DNA from: Eubacteriales bacterium
Lineage (GTDB): Bacteria; Bacillota_A; Clostridia; Saccharofermentanales; DTU023
Direction of reading: 5' to 3'
Length of the DNA stretch: 64,000 bases
Assembly: GCA_030532185.1 (NCBI GenBank)
Contig: JAUNLO010000001.1
Coordinates: forward strand, 62,001-126,000
Part shown: positions 35,845 through 45,737 of the stretch, piece by piece
Layout of the letters: each line of letters starts with the position of its first letter
Numbering within the stretch: the first letter of the stretch is position 1
The notes under the pieces: generated by a model
Seen by the model: only the letters and a program-made list of their open reading frames with translations
Databases searched by the model: none
What the model was told of the DNA's origin: nothing
Translations under genes and position numbers: made by a program

Positions 35845-36915
35845 TTGTCAGCTCAAAGTAGGGAAAAAGTATCATTTCGTAAAAGCCAGGGACCTCTCCC
35901 CTCTTATTTTTACTATTTAGAAGAGTTTTTGGCGTATTTTTCTGGTGTGAAGGAAAGATCTGAACTCACCATCAAAGAGTATGCTTACGATCTTAGTCTC
36001 TTTTTTCGTTGGTATCAGGTCTACCAAGGACGAGCCCAAGCGGACACAGACTTTGAAGATATTGATATCTCGACCCTTGATTTAGAGGACTTAAAAGCAA
36101 TTAAGCTTTCAGATTTTTACCGCTTCATGTCTTGGCTGGCCCAAGAACGTGGTGTGGGCCCGGCCGGCCGAGCTCGTAAGGTCTCTTCTCTGCGTGCTTT
36201 CTTTAACTTTCTCACGACTAAAATCCACGTCCTAGATCACAACCCCGCGGCGGAGCTGGAGTCACCTAAACAGATGAAGGCCTTACCCCAGTTTTTAGAT
36301 ATTGAAGAGAGCCGCGCCCTTCTGGCAGCTGCTGCCTCCTCTCAAGAAGCCTACGCTGCCCGGGATTATTGTATTCTGGCCCTATTAATCAGCTGTGGGC
36401 TCCGCCTTTCTGAACTCTGTGCTATTGATGTGCCGGATGTAGAGGGCGAGCAGTTGCGTGTCCTAGGTAAAGGTTCCAAAGAACGCACGGTCTATCTGAA
36501 CCACTTGGTGAGAGAAGCCCTGGACCAATACCTTCCGGTGCGTTTGGCCGGTAAGGCCGGTCATGAGCAGGCCCTCTTCATTTCCCGCAACCGGCAACGC
36601 ATGTCACAAAGAGCCGTAGAAAATGTAGTAAAAAAATACCTGCAAATGGCTGGCCTAGACAGCAGGCGCTACTCTACCCACAAGCTGCGTCATACTGCTG
36701 CTACCCTCATGTACCAATACGGAGGGGCCGACCTGCGCAGCCTCCAGCAAATTTTAGGCCATAGTTCTGTGGCCACTACAGAAATTTATACCCATATCTC
36801 TGACCGCATGCTCCAGGACACTATTGACCAACATCCTCTCAATACTTATTCCAAAGAGGATTTTACGGAGCTGGGCCAAGAGATTTTAGACAAGGCAGAC
36901 CGGACAGAACCCTAA
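35845..36915 (+). CDS. Tyrosine recombinase (XerC/XerD-like)
   Basis: This 356-residue site-specific recombinase has a SAM-like N-terminal domain (residues 15-145, with an acidic insertion around ADTDFEDIDISTLDLED). The catalytic domain has R187 (SCGLRLSEL), a beta-hairpin lysine (KGSKERTV), HKLRH, LGHSS and the nucleophile Y315 (TEIYTH). All catalytic residues are present. With no phage or transposon genes around, it is probably a chromosomal Xer-type dimer resolvase. The start is TTG with GGGAGG 7 bases upstream. Confidence 0.88.
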   Translation: MSAQSREKVSFRKSQGPLPSYFYYLEEFLAYFSGVKERSELTIKEYAYDLSLFFRWYQVYQGRAQADTDFEDIDISTLDLEDLKAIKLSDFYRFMSWLAQERGVGPAGRARKVSSLRAFFNFLTTKIHVLDHNPAAELESPKQMKALPQFLDIEESRALLAAAASSQEAYAARDYCILALLISCGLRLSELCAIDVPDVEGEQLRVLGKGSKERTVYLNHLVREALDQYLPVRLAGKAGHEQALFISRNRQRMSQRAVENVVKKYLQMAGLDSRRYSTHKLRHTAATLMYQYGGADLRSLQQILGHSSVATTEIYTHISDRMLQDTIDQHPLNTYSKEDFTELGQEILDKADRTEP

Positions 36916-36934
36916 GCAAATTCAGTCTATAAGT

Positions 36935-36972
36935 AAAACTGGCCCCTAGCCAAAGCTAGAAGCCAGTTTTTT
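36935..36972 (+). terminator. Intrinsic terminator after the tyrosine recombinase
   Basis: An outer 9-bp stem, AAAACTGGC / GCCAGTTTT, encloses an inner CTAGC / GCTAG stem with a CAAA loop and ends in a T-run. It lies 20 bases after the stop codon. Confidence 0.8.
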
Positions 36973-37043
36973 GCTTATATTCTCACTAGACCGAGCTGAG
37001 TGGGCTTGCCGGGGCTAGGCATAGCTTAGCCCGCTATTAGCTA

Positions 37044-38486
37044 TTATTCGGCGTGCTCAAAGAAGGCTTTATAGGCACGGTAGGTGTTATATACATCTAG
37101 CTTGGCCGTAACTTCAAAGCAAGAATGCATGGCCAGTACGGGTACGCCACAGTCAATTACATTCATGCCCTTATTAGCAAAGAACTTGGCAATGGTGCCA
37201 CCGCCGCCTTCATCTACTTTACCCAGTTCCCCAGCCTGCCACGGAATCTCATGGGCTTCAAAGAGGCGGGTAATCTCATTAAAGTATTCCGCATTGGCAT
37301 CTGTAGTGCCACCCTTACCACCGCCACCAGTGTACTTGTTGATACCGATACCATAGTTGCAGTATGAGCTGTTAAGGGGTTCATAAACTTCTGCATAGCC
37401 GGGATCATAAGCAGCGGTTACGTCAGAGGATAAGAGCTTAGAGCGCTCCAGCATCTGCTGTACTTCAAGGATACTAAGGTCTCGCCCCAACATCTTGCTT
37501 GCCAGTTCATTCAAGGCAAAGAAATACAGATCCGACTGAGCACCGGTATTACCATCTGAACCCACCTCTTCCTTATCAAAGAGCAGGATGGCCTGGGTCT
37601 TGCCCTGAGGGGCAGCATCCAGGAGAGCTTCCAAAGAGGTCCAGGCGCAAACCCGGTCGTCTTGGCCATAAGCCCCGATGAAAGACCGGTCGAGCCCTAC
37701 GTCACGGGCCTTATGGGCAGGTACAACTTCTAGCTCACCGGTAACCAGGTCACGTTCCGTAATCCCGTATTTATCATGCAGGAGGGAAAGGATATTCAGC
37801 TTAAAACGATCTTGCAGATCTTCGTCCGGATAGGGTTTAGAGCCAACTAAAACATTGAGCTTTTCTCCCTCAATGACCTCTTTGGCAGGCTTAGCCATTT
37901 GCTTGCGGCCCAGGTGAGGCAGGAGGTCAGGAATCGTGAGTACTGGGTCTTGCTCGTCTTCACCGATGCAAATCTCCACCTTACTGCCATCTTTTTTCAG
38001 GACTACGCCGTGAATGGCTAATTGGGTAGAAACCCATTGGTACTTCTTAATGCCACCATAGTAGTGGGTCTTGAGGAGGGCGAATTCATTTTGCTCAAAC
38101 AAGGGATAGGGTTTCAGGTCCAAACGAGGAGAGTCGGTATGGGAACCTACCAGGAGGAGACCCTCGCTAGGGGATTTTTCACCCACAATAGCGGCTAACA
38201 AGCCCTTATTATGGATAGACCGGTAAACCTTGTCCCCTACTGCGAGTTTTTCGACTTCGGCTAGATTCTTAAAGCCTGCAGCTTCCAGCCGGGCCAGGGT
38301 CATATCATGGAATTCCCGCTCGGTTTTACCCTGGTCTAAAGCCTTTTTGTAGTCTTCATTAAACTTGTGGGAGGCTGCTTCTAATTCTGCATCGGTGGCA
38401 TCCCACTGATTCTTAAACTTGAAGCTAAGTTCTTCCTGCAGTTTTTGACCTGCAGTCTTTTCGCTGGCCACTTGTTCTTTTGCCAT
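37044..38486 (-). CDS. M18-family aminopeptidase
   Basis: This cytoplasmic dinuclear zinc aminopeptidase (480 residues) prefers acidic or neutral N-terminal residues in this family. Zinc and catalytic motifs are visible: GSHTDSPRLD, FDKEEVGSDGNTG, AAYDPGYAEVYEP and the C-terminal LAMHSCFEV. It probably finishes the breakdown of peptides imported by Opp. It lies downstream of nifU with 25 bases between, and the ATG has GAAGGAGAA upstream, so it may share the nifSU transcript. Confidence 0.93.
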   Translation of the reverse strand: MAKEQVASEKTAGQKLQEELSFKFKNQWDATDAELEAASHKFNEDYKKALDQGKTEREFHDMTLARLEAAGFKNLAEVEKLAVGDKVYRSIHNKGLLAAIVGEKSPSEGLLLVGSHTDSPRLDLKPYPLFEQNEFALLKTHYYGGIKKYQWVSTQLAIHGVVLKKDGSKVEICIGEDEQDPVLTIPDLLPHLGRKQMAKPAKEVIEGEKLNVLVGSKPYPDEDLQDRFKLNILSLLHDKYGITERDLVTGELEVVPAHKARDVGLDRSFIGAYGQDDRVCAWTSLEALLDAAPQGKTQAILLFDKEEVGSDGNTGAQSDLYFFALNELASKMLGRDLSILEVQQMLERSKLLSSDVTAAYDPGYAEVYEPLNSSYCNYGIGINKYTGGGGKGGTTDANAEYFNEITRLFEAHEIPWQAGELGKVDEGGGGTIAKFFANKGMNVIDCGVPVLAMHSCFEVTAKLDVYNTYRAYKAFFEHAE

Positions 38487-38511
38487 AAATTTCTCCTTCG
38501 TAGTTAATGCT

Positions 38512-38991
38512 TTAATTTTCGCTTTTTTCAGCCTGGTCTACGTACTCGTAGATGGAAGGCCCTGCGTGCTCATCCTCTTCGTGGAGGATGGCGAAATATT
38601 TCTCACGCTCTGCTGTCATCTTACCATTTTCTTCCAGATACTTCTTGAGGGCGGTCTTAACAGCTTGCTCAGCTAGGACTGAGCAGTGCATTTTGACAGG
38701 AGGCAGACCATCCAAATTTTCTGCCACCGATTTATTAGTGAGCTCCAGCACCTCATCCAAGTGCTTACCGATAATCATCTCGGTTGCCATGGAGGAGGTG
38801 GCGATAGCGGTGCCACAACCAAATGTTTTGAACTTAGCATCTGTCACGATGTCATCTTCAATCTTGAGGTCAATCTTCATGATATCGCCACAGACCGGAT
38901 TTCCTACCTCTCCGGAGGCGGTGGCGTCGGGGATTTCCCCCATATTACGTGGATTCATAAAATGATCCATAACTTTTTCTGTATATTGCAT
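38512..38991 (-). CDS. nifU: Fe-S cluster assembly scaffold NifU/IscU type
   Basis: NifU/IscU builds Fe-S clusters on three cysteines. Here they are seen in GNPVCGD, TFGCGTAIA and KMHCSVLA, with the aspartate of CGD as fourth ligand. The 159-residue length with a C-terminal extension after the fold (YFAILHEEDEHAGPSIYEYVDQ) fits clostridial NifU-like proteins that lack the extra ferredoxin and Nfu domains. It follows nifS with a 69-base gap. It supplies the hydrogenase, MiaB, PyrK and other cluster proteins of this anaerobe. Confidence 0.94.
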   Translation of the reverse strand: MQYTEKVMDHFMNPRNMGEIPDATASGEVGNPVCGDIMKIDLKIEDDIVTDAKFKTFGCGTAIATSSMATEMIIGKHLDEVLELTNKSVAENLDGLPPVKMHCSVLAEQAVKTALKKYLEENGKMTAEREKYFAILHEEDEHAGPSIYEYVDQAEKSEN

Positions 38992-39060
38992 AAACTCTTA
39001 TCCTTTCTTTGGCTTCCCAAGCTTACATGCTGGCCCATTGCGGATCCAGACGGAGGGCCT

Positions 39061-40281
39061 TTAAATCTCGCTGTAAACGGGAATTAGAGACCGTTTAATT
39101 TTACCCTTTTCCCAGTCTTCCCAGAGGGGGGACATGGCCCGCAGGCGTTGAATAATAGCCGGCAGGGCCTCCGCCAGGGCATCGACATCCTCTTGCTTAT
39201 TTTCTCTACCCAGGGTAATCCGCAAAGAGCCGTGGGCAATTTCATGAGGCAAACCCATAGCCAGGAGTACATGGGAGGGGTCGAGGGAGGCAGAGGTACA
39301 GGCAGAACCGGAGGAGCAGGCAAAGCCTTGGGCATCTAAGAGCAGAAGCATGGCCTCCCCTTCAATAAACTCAAAGGAAAAGTTGATGTTGTTAGGCAGA
39401 CGCTGGCTAGGATGACCATTGAGCTTGGCATGGGGAATACTGCTAGCGATAGCTTTAATCAGACGGTCGCGCAGGGCAATTTGCCTGGCAGCTTCTGCTT
39501 CTAAGTCGGCTACAGCCAGGTCTAGGGCCTGGGCGAAGGCCCAGATTAAGGCCACATTTTCCGTACCCCCTCGTTTGCCTCTCTCTTGTGCCCCACCATG
39601 CAGGAGATTATCCAAGCGGTTGCCCCGCCTTACGTAGAGTGCCCCTACCCCCTTGGGCCCATAAAGCTTATGGGCCGAAAAAGACATGAGGTCAACTCCC
39701 AGATCTTCCACATCGATGGGGATAGCTCCTAAAGCCTGCACAGCATCCGAATGGAAGCGTACCTTGTGGGCCTTACAAATTTGACCAATTTCCTTAATGG
39801 GTTGAATTGTGCCCACTTCATTATTGGCCATCATGATGGAGACTAGGATAGTATCTTCGCGCAGGGCTGCTTCAACATCTTCCGGTCTGACCATACCCTG
39901 CTCATCCACATCCAGGTAAGTAACTTCGAAGCCCTGTTTTTCCAGCCATTCTGCCGTATGAAGAATGGCATGGTGCTCGATTTTACTGGTAATGATATGT
40001 TTCCCCTTGTGTTGCAAGGCAAAGGCGGTGCCCTTTAAGGCCCAGTTATCCGCTTCGGTGCCACAGGAGGTAAAGAATATCTCGTCCGGCTTAGCCTTAA
40101 TATTTTGGGCTACCCGGTCACGTGCCTCCTTAAGCAAATCTTCGGCTTTATGACCTTCCAGGTAAAAGCTGGAGGGGTTACCATGGTAATTTTCATAGAC
40201 ATCGACAATGCTAGCTAAGACTTCCGGCCTGACCTGAGTCGTCGCCGCATGGTCAAAATATCTGCGTTTTTGCTGGCTCAT
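39061..40281 (-). CDS. nifS: Cysteine desulfurase (NifS/IscS type)
   Basis: This PLP enzyme takes sulfur from cysteine and hands it to NifU. The 406-residue protein has the start RRYFDHAATTQVRPEV, the PLP lysine in SFSAHKLYGPKG, and the persulfide cysteine in the loop ACSSGSACTS. It is paired with nifU downstream, so its main role is cluster assembly. No IscR/Rrf2 regulator gene is adjacent. The upstream 207 bases are full of inverted repeats, described separately. Confidence 0.94.
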   Translation of the reverse strand: MSQQKRRYFDHAATTQVRPEVLASIVDVYENYHGNPSSFYLEGHKAEDLLKEARDRVAQNIKAKPDEIFFTSCGTEADNWALKGTAFALQHKGKHIITSKIEHHAILHTAEWLEKQGFEVTYLDVDEQGMVRPEDVEAALREDTILVSIMMANNEVGTIQPIKEIGQICKAHKVRFHSDAVQALGAIPIDVEDLGVDLMSFSAHKLYGPKGVGALYVRRGNRLDNLLHGGAQERGKRGGTENVALIWAFAQALDLAVADLEAEAARQIALRDRLIKAIASSIPHAKLNGHPSQRLPNNINFSFEFIEGEAMLLLLDAQGFACSSGSACTSASLDPSHVLLAMGLPHEIAHGSLRITLGRENKQEDVDALAEALPAIIQRLRAMSPLWEDWEKGKIKRSLIPVYSEI

Positions 40282-40488
40282 ATTTACTCCATATTCTCAA
40301 TTGCGCCTAGCTTTTACCAAAGCTAGACTGCATTACGTACTACAGATTAATTCTAATTAAGGGCGAGTAAGCCTCAAGTAACGCTAGTTACTTGTGGGGG
40401 CCAAAAGCTTATCTACAAGGGCTCAGAGCGGCTACTGGCCGACAGAATTTACAGGGCAAACTTTGGCCCTGAGACCGACCAGCGGTCT
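40282..40488. other. Intergenic region with clustered perfect inverted repeats
   Basis: Between rarA and nifS, five perfect inverted repeats lie within about 183 bases. They are CTAGCTTT/AAAGCTAG (40307-40326), TTAATT/AATTAA (40347-40360), CAAGTAAC/GTTACTTG (40375-40394), CAGGGC/GCCCTG (40452-40471) and GAGACCG/CGGTCTC (40471-40489). The last two follow the rarA stop and may form a rarA 3' structure, though no T-run is present. The first three lie in the upstream region of nifS and may be operators or leader RNA. No promoter with good match was found. Confidence 0.6.
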
Positions 40489-41796
40489 CTACTTACCGAG
40501 ATAAGGGGCAATCTTGGCTAGCCAGGCCTGAATTTGCTTTTCATAGCCTAGGTCACCAGGCTCGTAGTAGACCTTATCCCTCAGAGGAGGGGGTAAATAT
40601 TCTTGCTTAGACACGTGCAGGGGAAAATCGTGACTATAAAGATAGCCCTCGCCGTAGGAGAGATTCGCCATGCCTTCTACCGGGGCATTACGCAGATGAT
40701 AGGGTATCTCGCCTAGCCTCCCCTTTCTCACGTCCCGGAGGGCCTCATCAATGGCCAGATAGGCTGAGTTGGACTTGGGTGAACTGGCTACCAAAACTAC
40801 AGCCTGGGCCAGGATAATCCTCGCCTCCGGCATCCCTACCGCCCTCACTGCATCCCAGGCAGACATACAGAGGCCCAAGATTTGCGGATTGGCCAAACCT
40901 ACATCCTCGGCCGCACAAATGACGATACGGCGGGCAATGAAATTAAGGTCTTCCCCACTTTCCAGCATGCGAGCCAGATAATGTAGAGCCGCATCGGGGT
41001 CCGACCCCCGCATCGATTTGATAAAGGCCGAAATGGTATCGTAGTGGCCTTCCCCATCCTTGTCGTAACGTAAGGGAGACTGTTGGAGGCAATCGCCCAT
41101 AATCTCCAGACTCAGTTCCCTAGTACCTTCGCTATTAGGAGGTGTAGTGGTCACCGCCAACTCTAGGGCGCGCAGGGCCACACGGGCATCGCCCTGGCTA
41201 GCCTCTTGCAGAAATTCTCTGGCAGCTGGGTCCAAATTTATGGACAGTTGGCCATAGCCTCTTTCTTCATCCGCTAGGGCCTGATCAATTACTTGCCCAA
41301 TTTCGTCCGGGCTTAAGGGGTAAAGTTGAAAAACCGTAGACCGAGATAGCAGGGCCTTATTTACCTCGAAAAAAGGATTTTCGGTGGTGGCCCCAATCAG
41401 GATAACCGAACCCTCCTCTACCGCTGGTAAGAGGGCATCCTGTTGGGCCTTATTGAAACGATGGATTTCGTCAATGAAGGTGATAGCCTTACCTTCGGGA
41501 CAAATAAAGGGATTGCGGCTATCCGCAATGACTGCCTTAATATCAGCAACTCCCGAGGTAACCGCATTGATACGGTAAAAGGGTCTAGCACTATTTTGGG
41601 CAATCACCCGGGCCAGAGAGGTTTTACCGGAGCCCGGAGGGCCAAAAAGGATGATGGAGGACATTTGATCAGACTCAATCATCCGCCTCAGCATTTTACC
41701 CTCAGCTAAAATATGACGCTGGCCGATATACTCGGCCAGCGTCCTGGGGGCCATACGAAATGCTAGAGGTTCTTGTTTAGCAGAACCTGAAGGCAT
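40489..41796 (-). CDS. rarA: Replication-associated recombination protein RarA
   Basis: RarA (MgsA) is a AAA+ ATPase that acts at stalled replication forks. The 435-residue protein has [11 protein letters not shown] at the start, Walker [10 protein letters not shown], Walker [16 protein letters not shown] and sensor [10 protein letters not shown]. The C-terminal tetramerisation domain is complete ([24 protein letters not shown]). It begins 5 bases after the glyA stop, so it is co-transcribed with glyA. Confidence 0.95.
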   Translation of the reverse strand: MPSGSAKQEPLAFRMAPRTLAEYIGQRHILAEGKMLRRMIESDQMSSIILFGPPGSGKTSLARVIAQNSARPFYRINAVTSGVADIKAVIADSRNPFICPEGKAITFIDEIHRFNKAQQDALLPAVEEGSVILIGATTENPFFEVNKALLSRSTVFQLYPLSPDEIGQVIDQALADEERGYGQLSINLDPAAREFLQEASQGDARVALRALELAVTTTPPNSEGTRELSLEIMGDCLQQSPLRYDKDGEGHYDTISAFIKSMRGSDPDAALHYLARMLESGEDLNFIARRIVICAAEDVGLANPQILGLCMSAWDAVRAVGMPEARIILAQAVVLVASSPKSNSAYLAIDEALRDVRKGRLGEIPYHLRNAPVEGMANLSYGEGYLYSHDFPLHVSKQEYLPPPLRDKVYYEPGDLGYEKQIQAWLAKIAPYLGK

Positions 41797-41801
41797 AATT
41801 C

Positions 41802-43043
41802 TTAGTTAAAGTCCTTGTAGAGAGGATATTTGGCTAAGAGTTCATCAGCACGTTTGCGGATTTCTGCCTCTTTATTGTCGAAGTCAAAGATGGCTAAGCT
41901 GATGAGGTCAGCGATCTCATACATATCGGCTTCCTTCATGCCACGTGAAGTGACAGCGGGGGTGCCAATCCGCAGACCAGAGGTGATGGTCGGCTTTTCT
42001 GTATCGAAGGGAATACCATTTTTGTTAGCAGTGATATGCACCTTGTCCAGGTTTTCTTGCAGGGTCTTACCAGTTACGCCCGTACCGGTCAAGTTAATCA
42101 GCAGGAGGTGGTTGTCAGTGCCGCCGGTGCAGAGGTCGACCTTGCGGTCCAAGAGGCCCTTGGCCAGAGCCTGGGCATTGGCGACTACCTGCTTTTGATA
42201 TTCCTTGAATTCCGGCTTCATGGCTTCGCCAAAGGCTACGGCCTTACCGGCGATAATGTGCATGAGAGGACCACCTTGTAGGCCGGGGAACACAGCAGAG
42301 TCAATCTTTTTGGCCAGTTCTTGCTTGCAAAGGATGATACCGCCACGAGGTCCCCGCAGGGTCTTGTGGGTGGTAGAAGTTACGATATCGGCATAGGGTA
42401 CGGGATTCATATGAAGGTCGGCGGCTACCAGACCTGCGATGTGGGCCATGTCTACCCAGAAGTAGGCACCAACTTCATCGGCGATTTCCCGGAACTTCTT
42501 GAAGTCAATGGCCCGGGGATAAGCAGAGGCACCAGCTACAATCAGCTTAGGTTTGATCTCATGGGCTTTTTGACGTAAATCATCATAGTCAATCTCCATG
42601 GTGTCACGGCGCACCTGATAGGAGTGAGCCTCGAAATATTTACCGGAGATATTGATCTTCATACCATGGGTTAAGTGGCCACCGTGAGCAAGTTCCATAC
42701 CTAAAATTTTGTCTCCGGGCTGGCAGAGAGCAAAATATACAGCCATGTTAGCATTGGCACCCGAGTGGGGCTGTACGTTGGCGTGATCACAGCCAAAAAT
42801 TTCTTTGAGCCGGTCACGGGCAATATCTTCAACCACGTCTACATACTCACAACCGCCATAATAACGCTTGCCAGGATAGCCTTCAGCATATTTGTTGGTG
42901 AGTACAGAGCCGTTGGCTTCCAGAACTGCTTCGGAAACAAAGTTTTCAGAAGCAATGAGCTCGATATGGTCTTGTTGACGCTGGAGCTCGTTCATGATTG
43001 CTTCATAAACTTGGGGATCTGCGGATTTAATGTGTTCGTACAT
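41802..43043 (-). CDS. glyA: Serine hydroxymethyltransferase
   Basis: GlyA converts serine and tetrahydrofolate to glycine and methylene-tetrahydrofolate with PLP. The 413-residue protein has the family start ([14 protein letters not shown]), the tetrahydrofolate/PLP segment HGGHLTHG, and the PLP lysine in [15 protein letters not shown]. The ATG has a perfect AGGAGG 6 bases upstream. An extended -10 (TGTTAGAAT) lies at 43077-43085 on this strand. Confidence 0.97.
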   Translation of the reverse strand: MYEHIKSADPQVYEAIMNELQRQQDHIELIASENFVSEAVLEANGSVLTNKYAEGYPGKRYYGGCEYVDVVEDIARDRLKEIFGCDHANVQPHSGANANMAVYFALCQPGDKILGMELAHGGHLTHGMKINISGKYFEAHSYQVRRDTMEIDYDDLRQKAHEIKPKLIVAGASAYPRAIDFKKFREIADEVGAYFWVDMAHIAGLVAADLHMNPVPYADIVTSTTHKTLRGPRGGIILCKQELAKKIDSAVFPGLQGGPLMHIIAGKAVAFGEAMKPEFKEYQKQVVANAQALAKGLLDRKVDLCTGGTDNHLLLINLTGTGVTGKTLQENLDKVHITANKNGIPFDTEKPTITSGLRIGTPAVTSRGMKEADMYEIADLISLAIFDFDNKEAEIRKRADELLAKYPLYKDFN

Positions 43044-43076
43044 GGATTGCCTCCTAATGATTTATGCAATGGGCTT

Positions 43077-43085
43077 ATTCTAACA
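43077..43085 (-). promoter_or_regulatory. Extended -10 promoter of glyA-rarA
   Basis: Read on the minus strand, TGTTAGAAT is a TGn-extended -10 box (five of six). It would start transcription about 27 bases before the glyA ATG. No -35 with more than three matches was seen. Confidence 0.45.
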
Positions 43086-43167
43086 TATTTTCTGTGTAAT
43101 CTAAGCCTATTGCCTCTGATTTAGCTAAATTTTCAGCCTGCTTACTAGTAACTTGTAAGGGACGAGT

Positions 43168-44391
43168 TTAGGCGATTTCATCTTTGAGCTTGAGATGGAG
43201 CTTTTCCGTTTTCGCTACAGCTTCTAGTGTCAAAGTCTCTAGGTCTAAATTGCGCTCCGCCCGGCTGGCATCACCCAAGCGGGGGTGAGTTTTGGGATGC
43301 TTGGCCACAAAAACGGTACAGCAATCTTCATAGGGCAAAATGGATGTCTCAAAAGTACCAATATCCCTGGCTAAAGCAATGGTAGAGTCCTTATCCATGC
43401 CGATGAGAGGACGGAAAATAGGCATTTCTGCTACTTGGTCGGTACATACCAGGGCTTCCAGAGTCTGGCTGGCCACCTGCCCCATGCTTTCTCCCGAAAT
43501 TAGAGCGGGAATTTTGTTATCCTGGGCGATTTTTTGTGCTATCCGAATCATCATACGTCGCATGACTATAGTCATCATATCCTCAGGGCAACTTTCATTT
43601 AAGGCTAATTGCGTACTGGTGAAATCCACGATATACAAGTCTATATCACCTGCGTAACGGGTCAGAATTTTAGCCAGGTCAATTACCTTTTGTTTGGCCT
43701 CCGCGCTGGTATAGGGATATGTATGAAAATATACGGCCGAGAGGCGCATGCCACGGGAGGCCATCATGTAGCCTGCAACTGGGCTGTCAATGCCCCCAGA
43801 CAACATAAGCATAGCCCGGCCTCCCATGCCGACCGGTAAACCCTTGCGGCCAGGCAGAATTTCAGTGTATAGAAAGCATTCCTCCCTAACTTCAAGGTAA
43901 AAGGTCAACTCAGGTGTGTGTACATCCACACTAGCCTGGTCCGGGAAACTATCAAGAATCAAGTCTCCTAAATGTACAGCTAGCTCGTAAGTTTTCAGAG
44001 GGAAGCTCTTATTGGTACGGCGAATCTCCAACTTAAAACTGTGTTTTTGTCCATCGGCAAATTTATCTTGAGCCAACTTAAGTAGGTTCGCTTCAATTTG
44101 CTCTAGCTCAGCAGGAAATGACCGCACAGGGCTGGCAGAAACATAGGCGAAAACATCTCGAATAGCGGTCAAGGCAGCAGGGGTGTCAAGTCTTGCCCCT
44201 TCCTCCCCTGCAGCAATCCAAATACGGGAATCTGCCCGGGATATTTGGAAGGAGCCCTCATGTTGTAAACGATACTCTAAATTACGTAAGAGCTGTTTTT
44301 CAAAACGCCCACGGTTTAAACCCTTCAGGGCTATTTCACCTATACGGACCAAGATGAGTTCACGATATTTTGCTTCAATCTCTTGCCTCAC
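43168..44391 (-). CDS. thiI: tRNA 4-thiouridine synthase ThiI (no rhodanese domain)
   Basis: ThiI adenylates U8 of tRNA and inserts sulfur. The 407-residue protein has a ferredoxin-like plus THUMP N-terminal half (LVRIGEIALKGLNRGRFE) and the PP-loop MLMLSGGIDSPVAG. It ends before any rhodanese domain, the short form found in Bacillus and many Clostridia, where a dedicated cysteine desulfurase supplies sulfur. That partner is the next gene upstream. I chose GTG 44391, with GGGGGAG 7 bases upstream, over start codons 9-14 codons earlier, which lack a site. Confidence 0.93.
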   Translation of the reverse strand: MRQEIEAKYRELILVRIGEIALKGLNRGRFEKQLLRNLEYRLQHEGSFQISRADSRIWIAAGEEGARLDTPAALTAIRDVFAYVSASPVRSFPAELEQIEANLLKLAQDKFADGQKHSFKLEIRRTNKSFPLKTYELAVHLGDLILDSFPDQASVDVHTPELTFYLEVREECFLYTEILPGRKGLPVGMGGRAMLMLSGGIDSPVAGYMMASRGMRLSAVYFHTYPYTSAEAKQKVIDLAKILTRYAGDIDLYIVDFTSTQLALNESCPEDMMTIVMRRMMIRIAQKIAQDNKIPALISGESMGQVASQTLEALVCTDQVAEMPIFRPLIGMDKDSTIALARDIGTFETSILPYEDCCTVFVAKHPKTHPRLGDASRAERNLDLETLTLEAVAKTEKLHLKLKDEIA

Positions 44392-44472
44392 GGCTCTTCT
44401 CCCCCTTCTCAGAGACATATTTTTATCATACACAATCGCAGGTCGGCCAGGCCAGACCGCCCCCGCTCCTGT

Positions 44473-45630
44473 CTAGGCTAAGCCAAATTCTTTAACTGCT
44501 CCGGCCACCCTGCCTGCAAGTTCTACTACTTCTTCTGAACTATGACTGGGACTCAGACTAATCCTTAGGAAATGTAAACTTTCTTCAGCATTAAGGCCCA
44601 AATCCAACAAGGCCTGAGGTGCCTTCTGCTTCGTGGAGGAGCAGGCGGAACCTATCCCCACTTCCCAGCCGGCCTCCGAAAGCACAGTCTGAATATTTTG
44701 AGCTCGTAAGCCCGGTAGGTAGAGGGGGACTATATGCGGAACAAAGTTTACTTCAGGTGCTAAGACTTGATAAGTGAATTTTGCGTCAATTTGGTCATGC
44801 AGGGCTGCCAGGAAAGTCTGGCGCAGTTCGGTAACCATGGTCAGGGACTCGGCCTGGCCGGCTACAGCCTTCTCTATGGCCAAGGCTGAGGTTAAGGCCA
44901 AAGCGGGATTCTCCGTAGAAGACCTTCTCCCCTCCTCTTGTCCGCCGCCATGAAGCAGGGGCACAAAACGTTTCTTCTGATTTGCTAGGAGAAGGCCCGA
45001 ACCCTTAGGGCAGCCTAGCTTATGTAAACTGAGAGAAAGGTAATCTACATCCATGGCGGCAAAATTTATTTCACACTTGCCCAGGGCTTGCACAGCATCG
45101 ATATGGATACGGGCCTGGGGAGCTTTTTTTCGCACTAAAGCTGCCAAGTCTTGGACGGGATAAATGGCCCCGGTCAAATTATGCACATATACCGAGCTAA
45201 CTAAGTCCACCTTTTCCTGGTCTAGATAGGTCTGCCAGGCTTCCAAATCCAAGTTTTTATCCCGGAGGGGCAAATAAGCAACGCGGCGTCCCAGTTCTTT
45301 AGCGGCAAACTCCAAACTTTCCCTCGTAGCCGCATGTTCGGCTGCAGGTGCCAGCAAGACACCGGCCCGGGTCTTGCTTTGCCAAGCTACACTCTTGATA
45401 ACTGTGTTAATCGATTCGGTAGCCGAAGAGGTAAAGATAACTTCTCCGGGCAGGCAGTGCAGAGCCCGGCTAATCCTTAATTTTGCCTCTTCCAGGGCCG
45501 CCCTGGCCCTTTGACCGCTAGCATAGTGGGTAGCAGGATTGGCAGGGAAATCACACAGGGCTTGCATATAGCAGTCTAAGAGCTCCCGGTCTAAATCACC
45601 GGTGGCAGTTTGATCAAAATAATGTGACAC
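44473..45630 (-). CDS. Cysteine desulfurase (NifZ-like, partner of ThiI)
   Basis: This is a second NifS-family enzyme (385 residues), only moderately like the first: HYFDQTATGDLD at the start, PLP lysine in LSLHKLGCPKG, and catalytic cysteine in IGSACSST. Its place directly upstream of a rhodanese-less thiI matches the NifZ-ThiI pair of Bacillus, so it probably serves tRNA thiolation and perhaps thiamine. The start is GTG with GAAAGG upstream. The two genes are 81 bases apart. Confidence 0.88.
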   Translation of the reverse strand: MSHYFDQTATGDLDRELLDCYMQALCDFPANPATHYASGQRARAALEEAKLRISRALHCLPGEVIFTSSATESINTVIKSVAWQSKTRAGVLLAPAAEHAATRESLEFAAKELGRRVAYLPLRDKNLDLEAWQTYLDQEKVDLVSSVYVHNLTGAIYPVQDLAALVRKKAPQARIHIDAVQALGKCEINFAAMDVDYLSLSLHKLGCPKGSGLLLANQKKRFVPLLHGGGQEEGRRSSTENPALALTSALAIEKAVAGQAESLTMVTELRQTFLAALHDQIDAKFTYQVLAPEVNFVPHIVPLYLPGLRAQNIQTVLSEAGWEVGIGSACSSTKQKAPQALLDLGLNAEESLHFLRISLSPSHSSEEVVELAGRVAGAVKEFGLA

Positions 45631-45650
45631 TAGTTAACCTTTCAAATAGG

Positions 45651-45673
45651 AGGGCCAGGAAAAACCTGGCCCT
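45651..45673 (-). promoter_or_regulatory. Hairpin upstream of the ThiI-partner desulfurase
   Basis: A perfect 9-bp inverted repeat, AGGGCCAGG / CCTGGCCCT, with a 5-base loop lies between the GntR gene and the desulfurase start. No T-run follows on either strand, so it is not a standard terminator. Its minus-strand 3' arm ends 20 bases before the start codon. Confidence 0.45.
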
Positions 45674-45715
45674 AATAATCTAAAATAGTGGCTTTTTACC
45701 CATGTAAGAAAACCT

Positions 45716-45737
45716 AACAGGTCCTTAACAGGTCCTT
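45716..45737. repeat. Two-copy 11-bp tandem repeat at the end of the GntR gene
   Basis: AACAGGTCCTT occurs twice in direct succession (plus strand), and the second copy covers two bases of the GntR stop codon. It is probably a slip-duplication; no function is evident. Confidence 0.6.

Noticed and set aside
35845..36915. Tyrosine recombinase as a marker of a mobile element
   Set aside because: No attachment repeats, tRNA or phage genes flank it, and the protein resembles chromosomal Xer recombinases.
43168..44391. ThiI seems truncated because the rhodanese domain is missing
   Set aside because: The short form is normal in Bacillota that encode a dedicated cysteine desulfurase next to thiI, as here.
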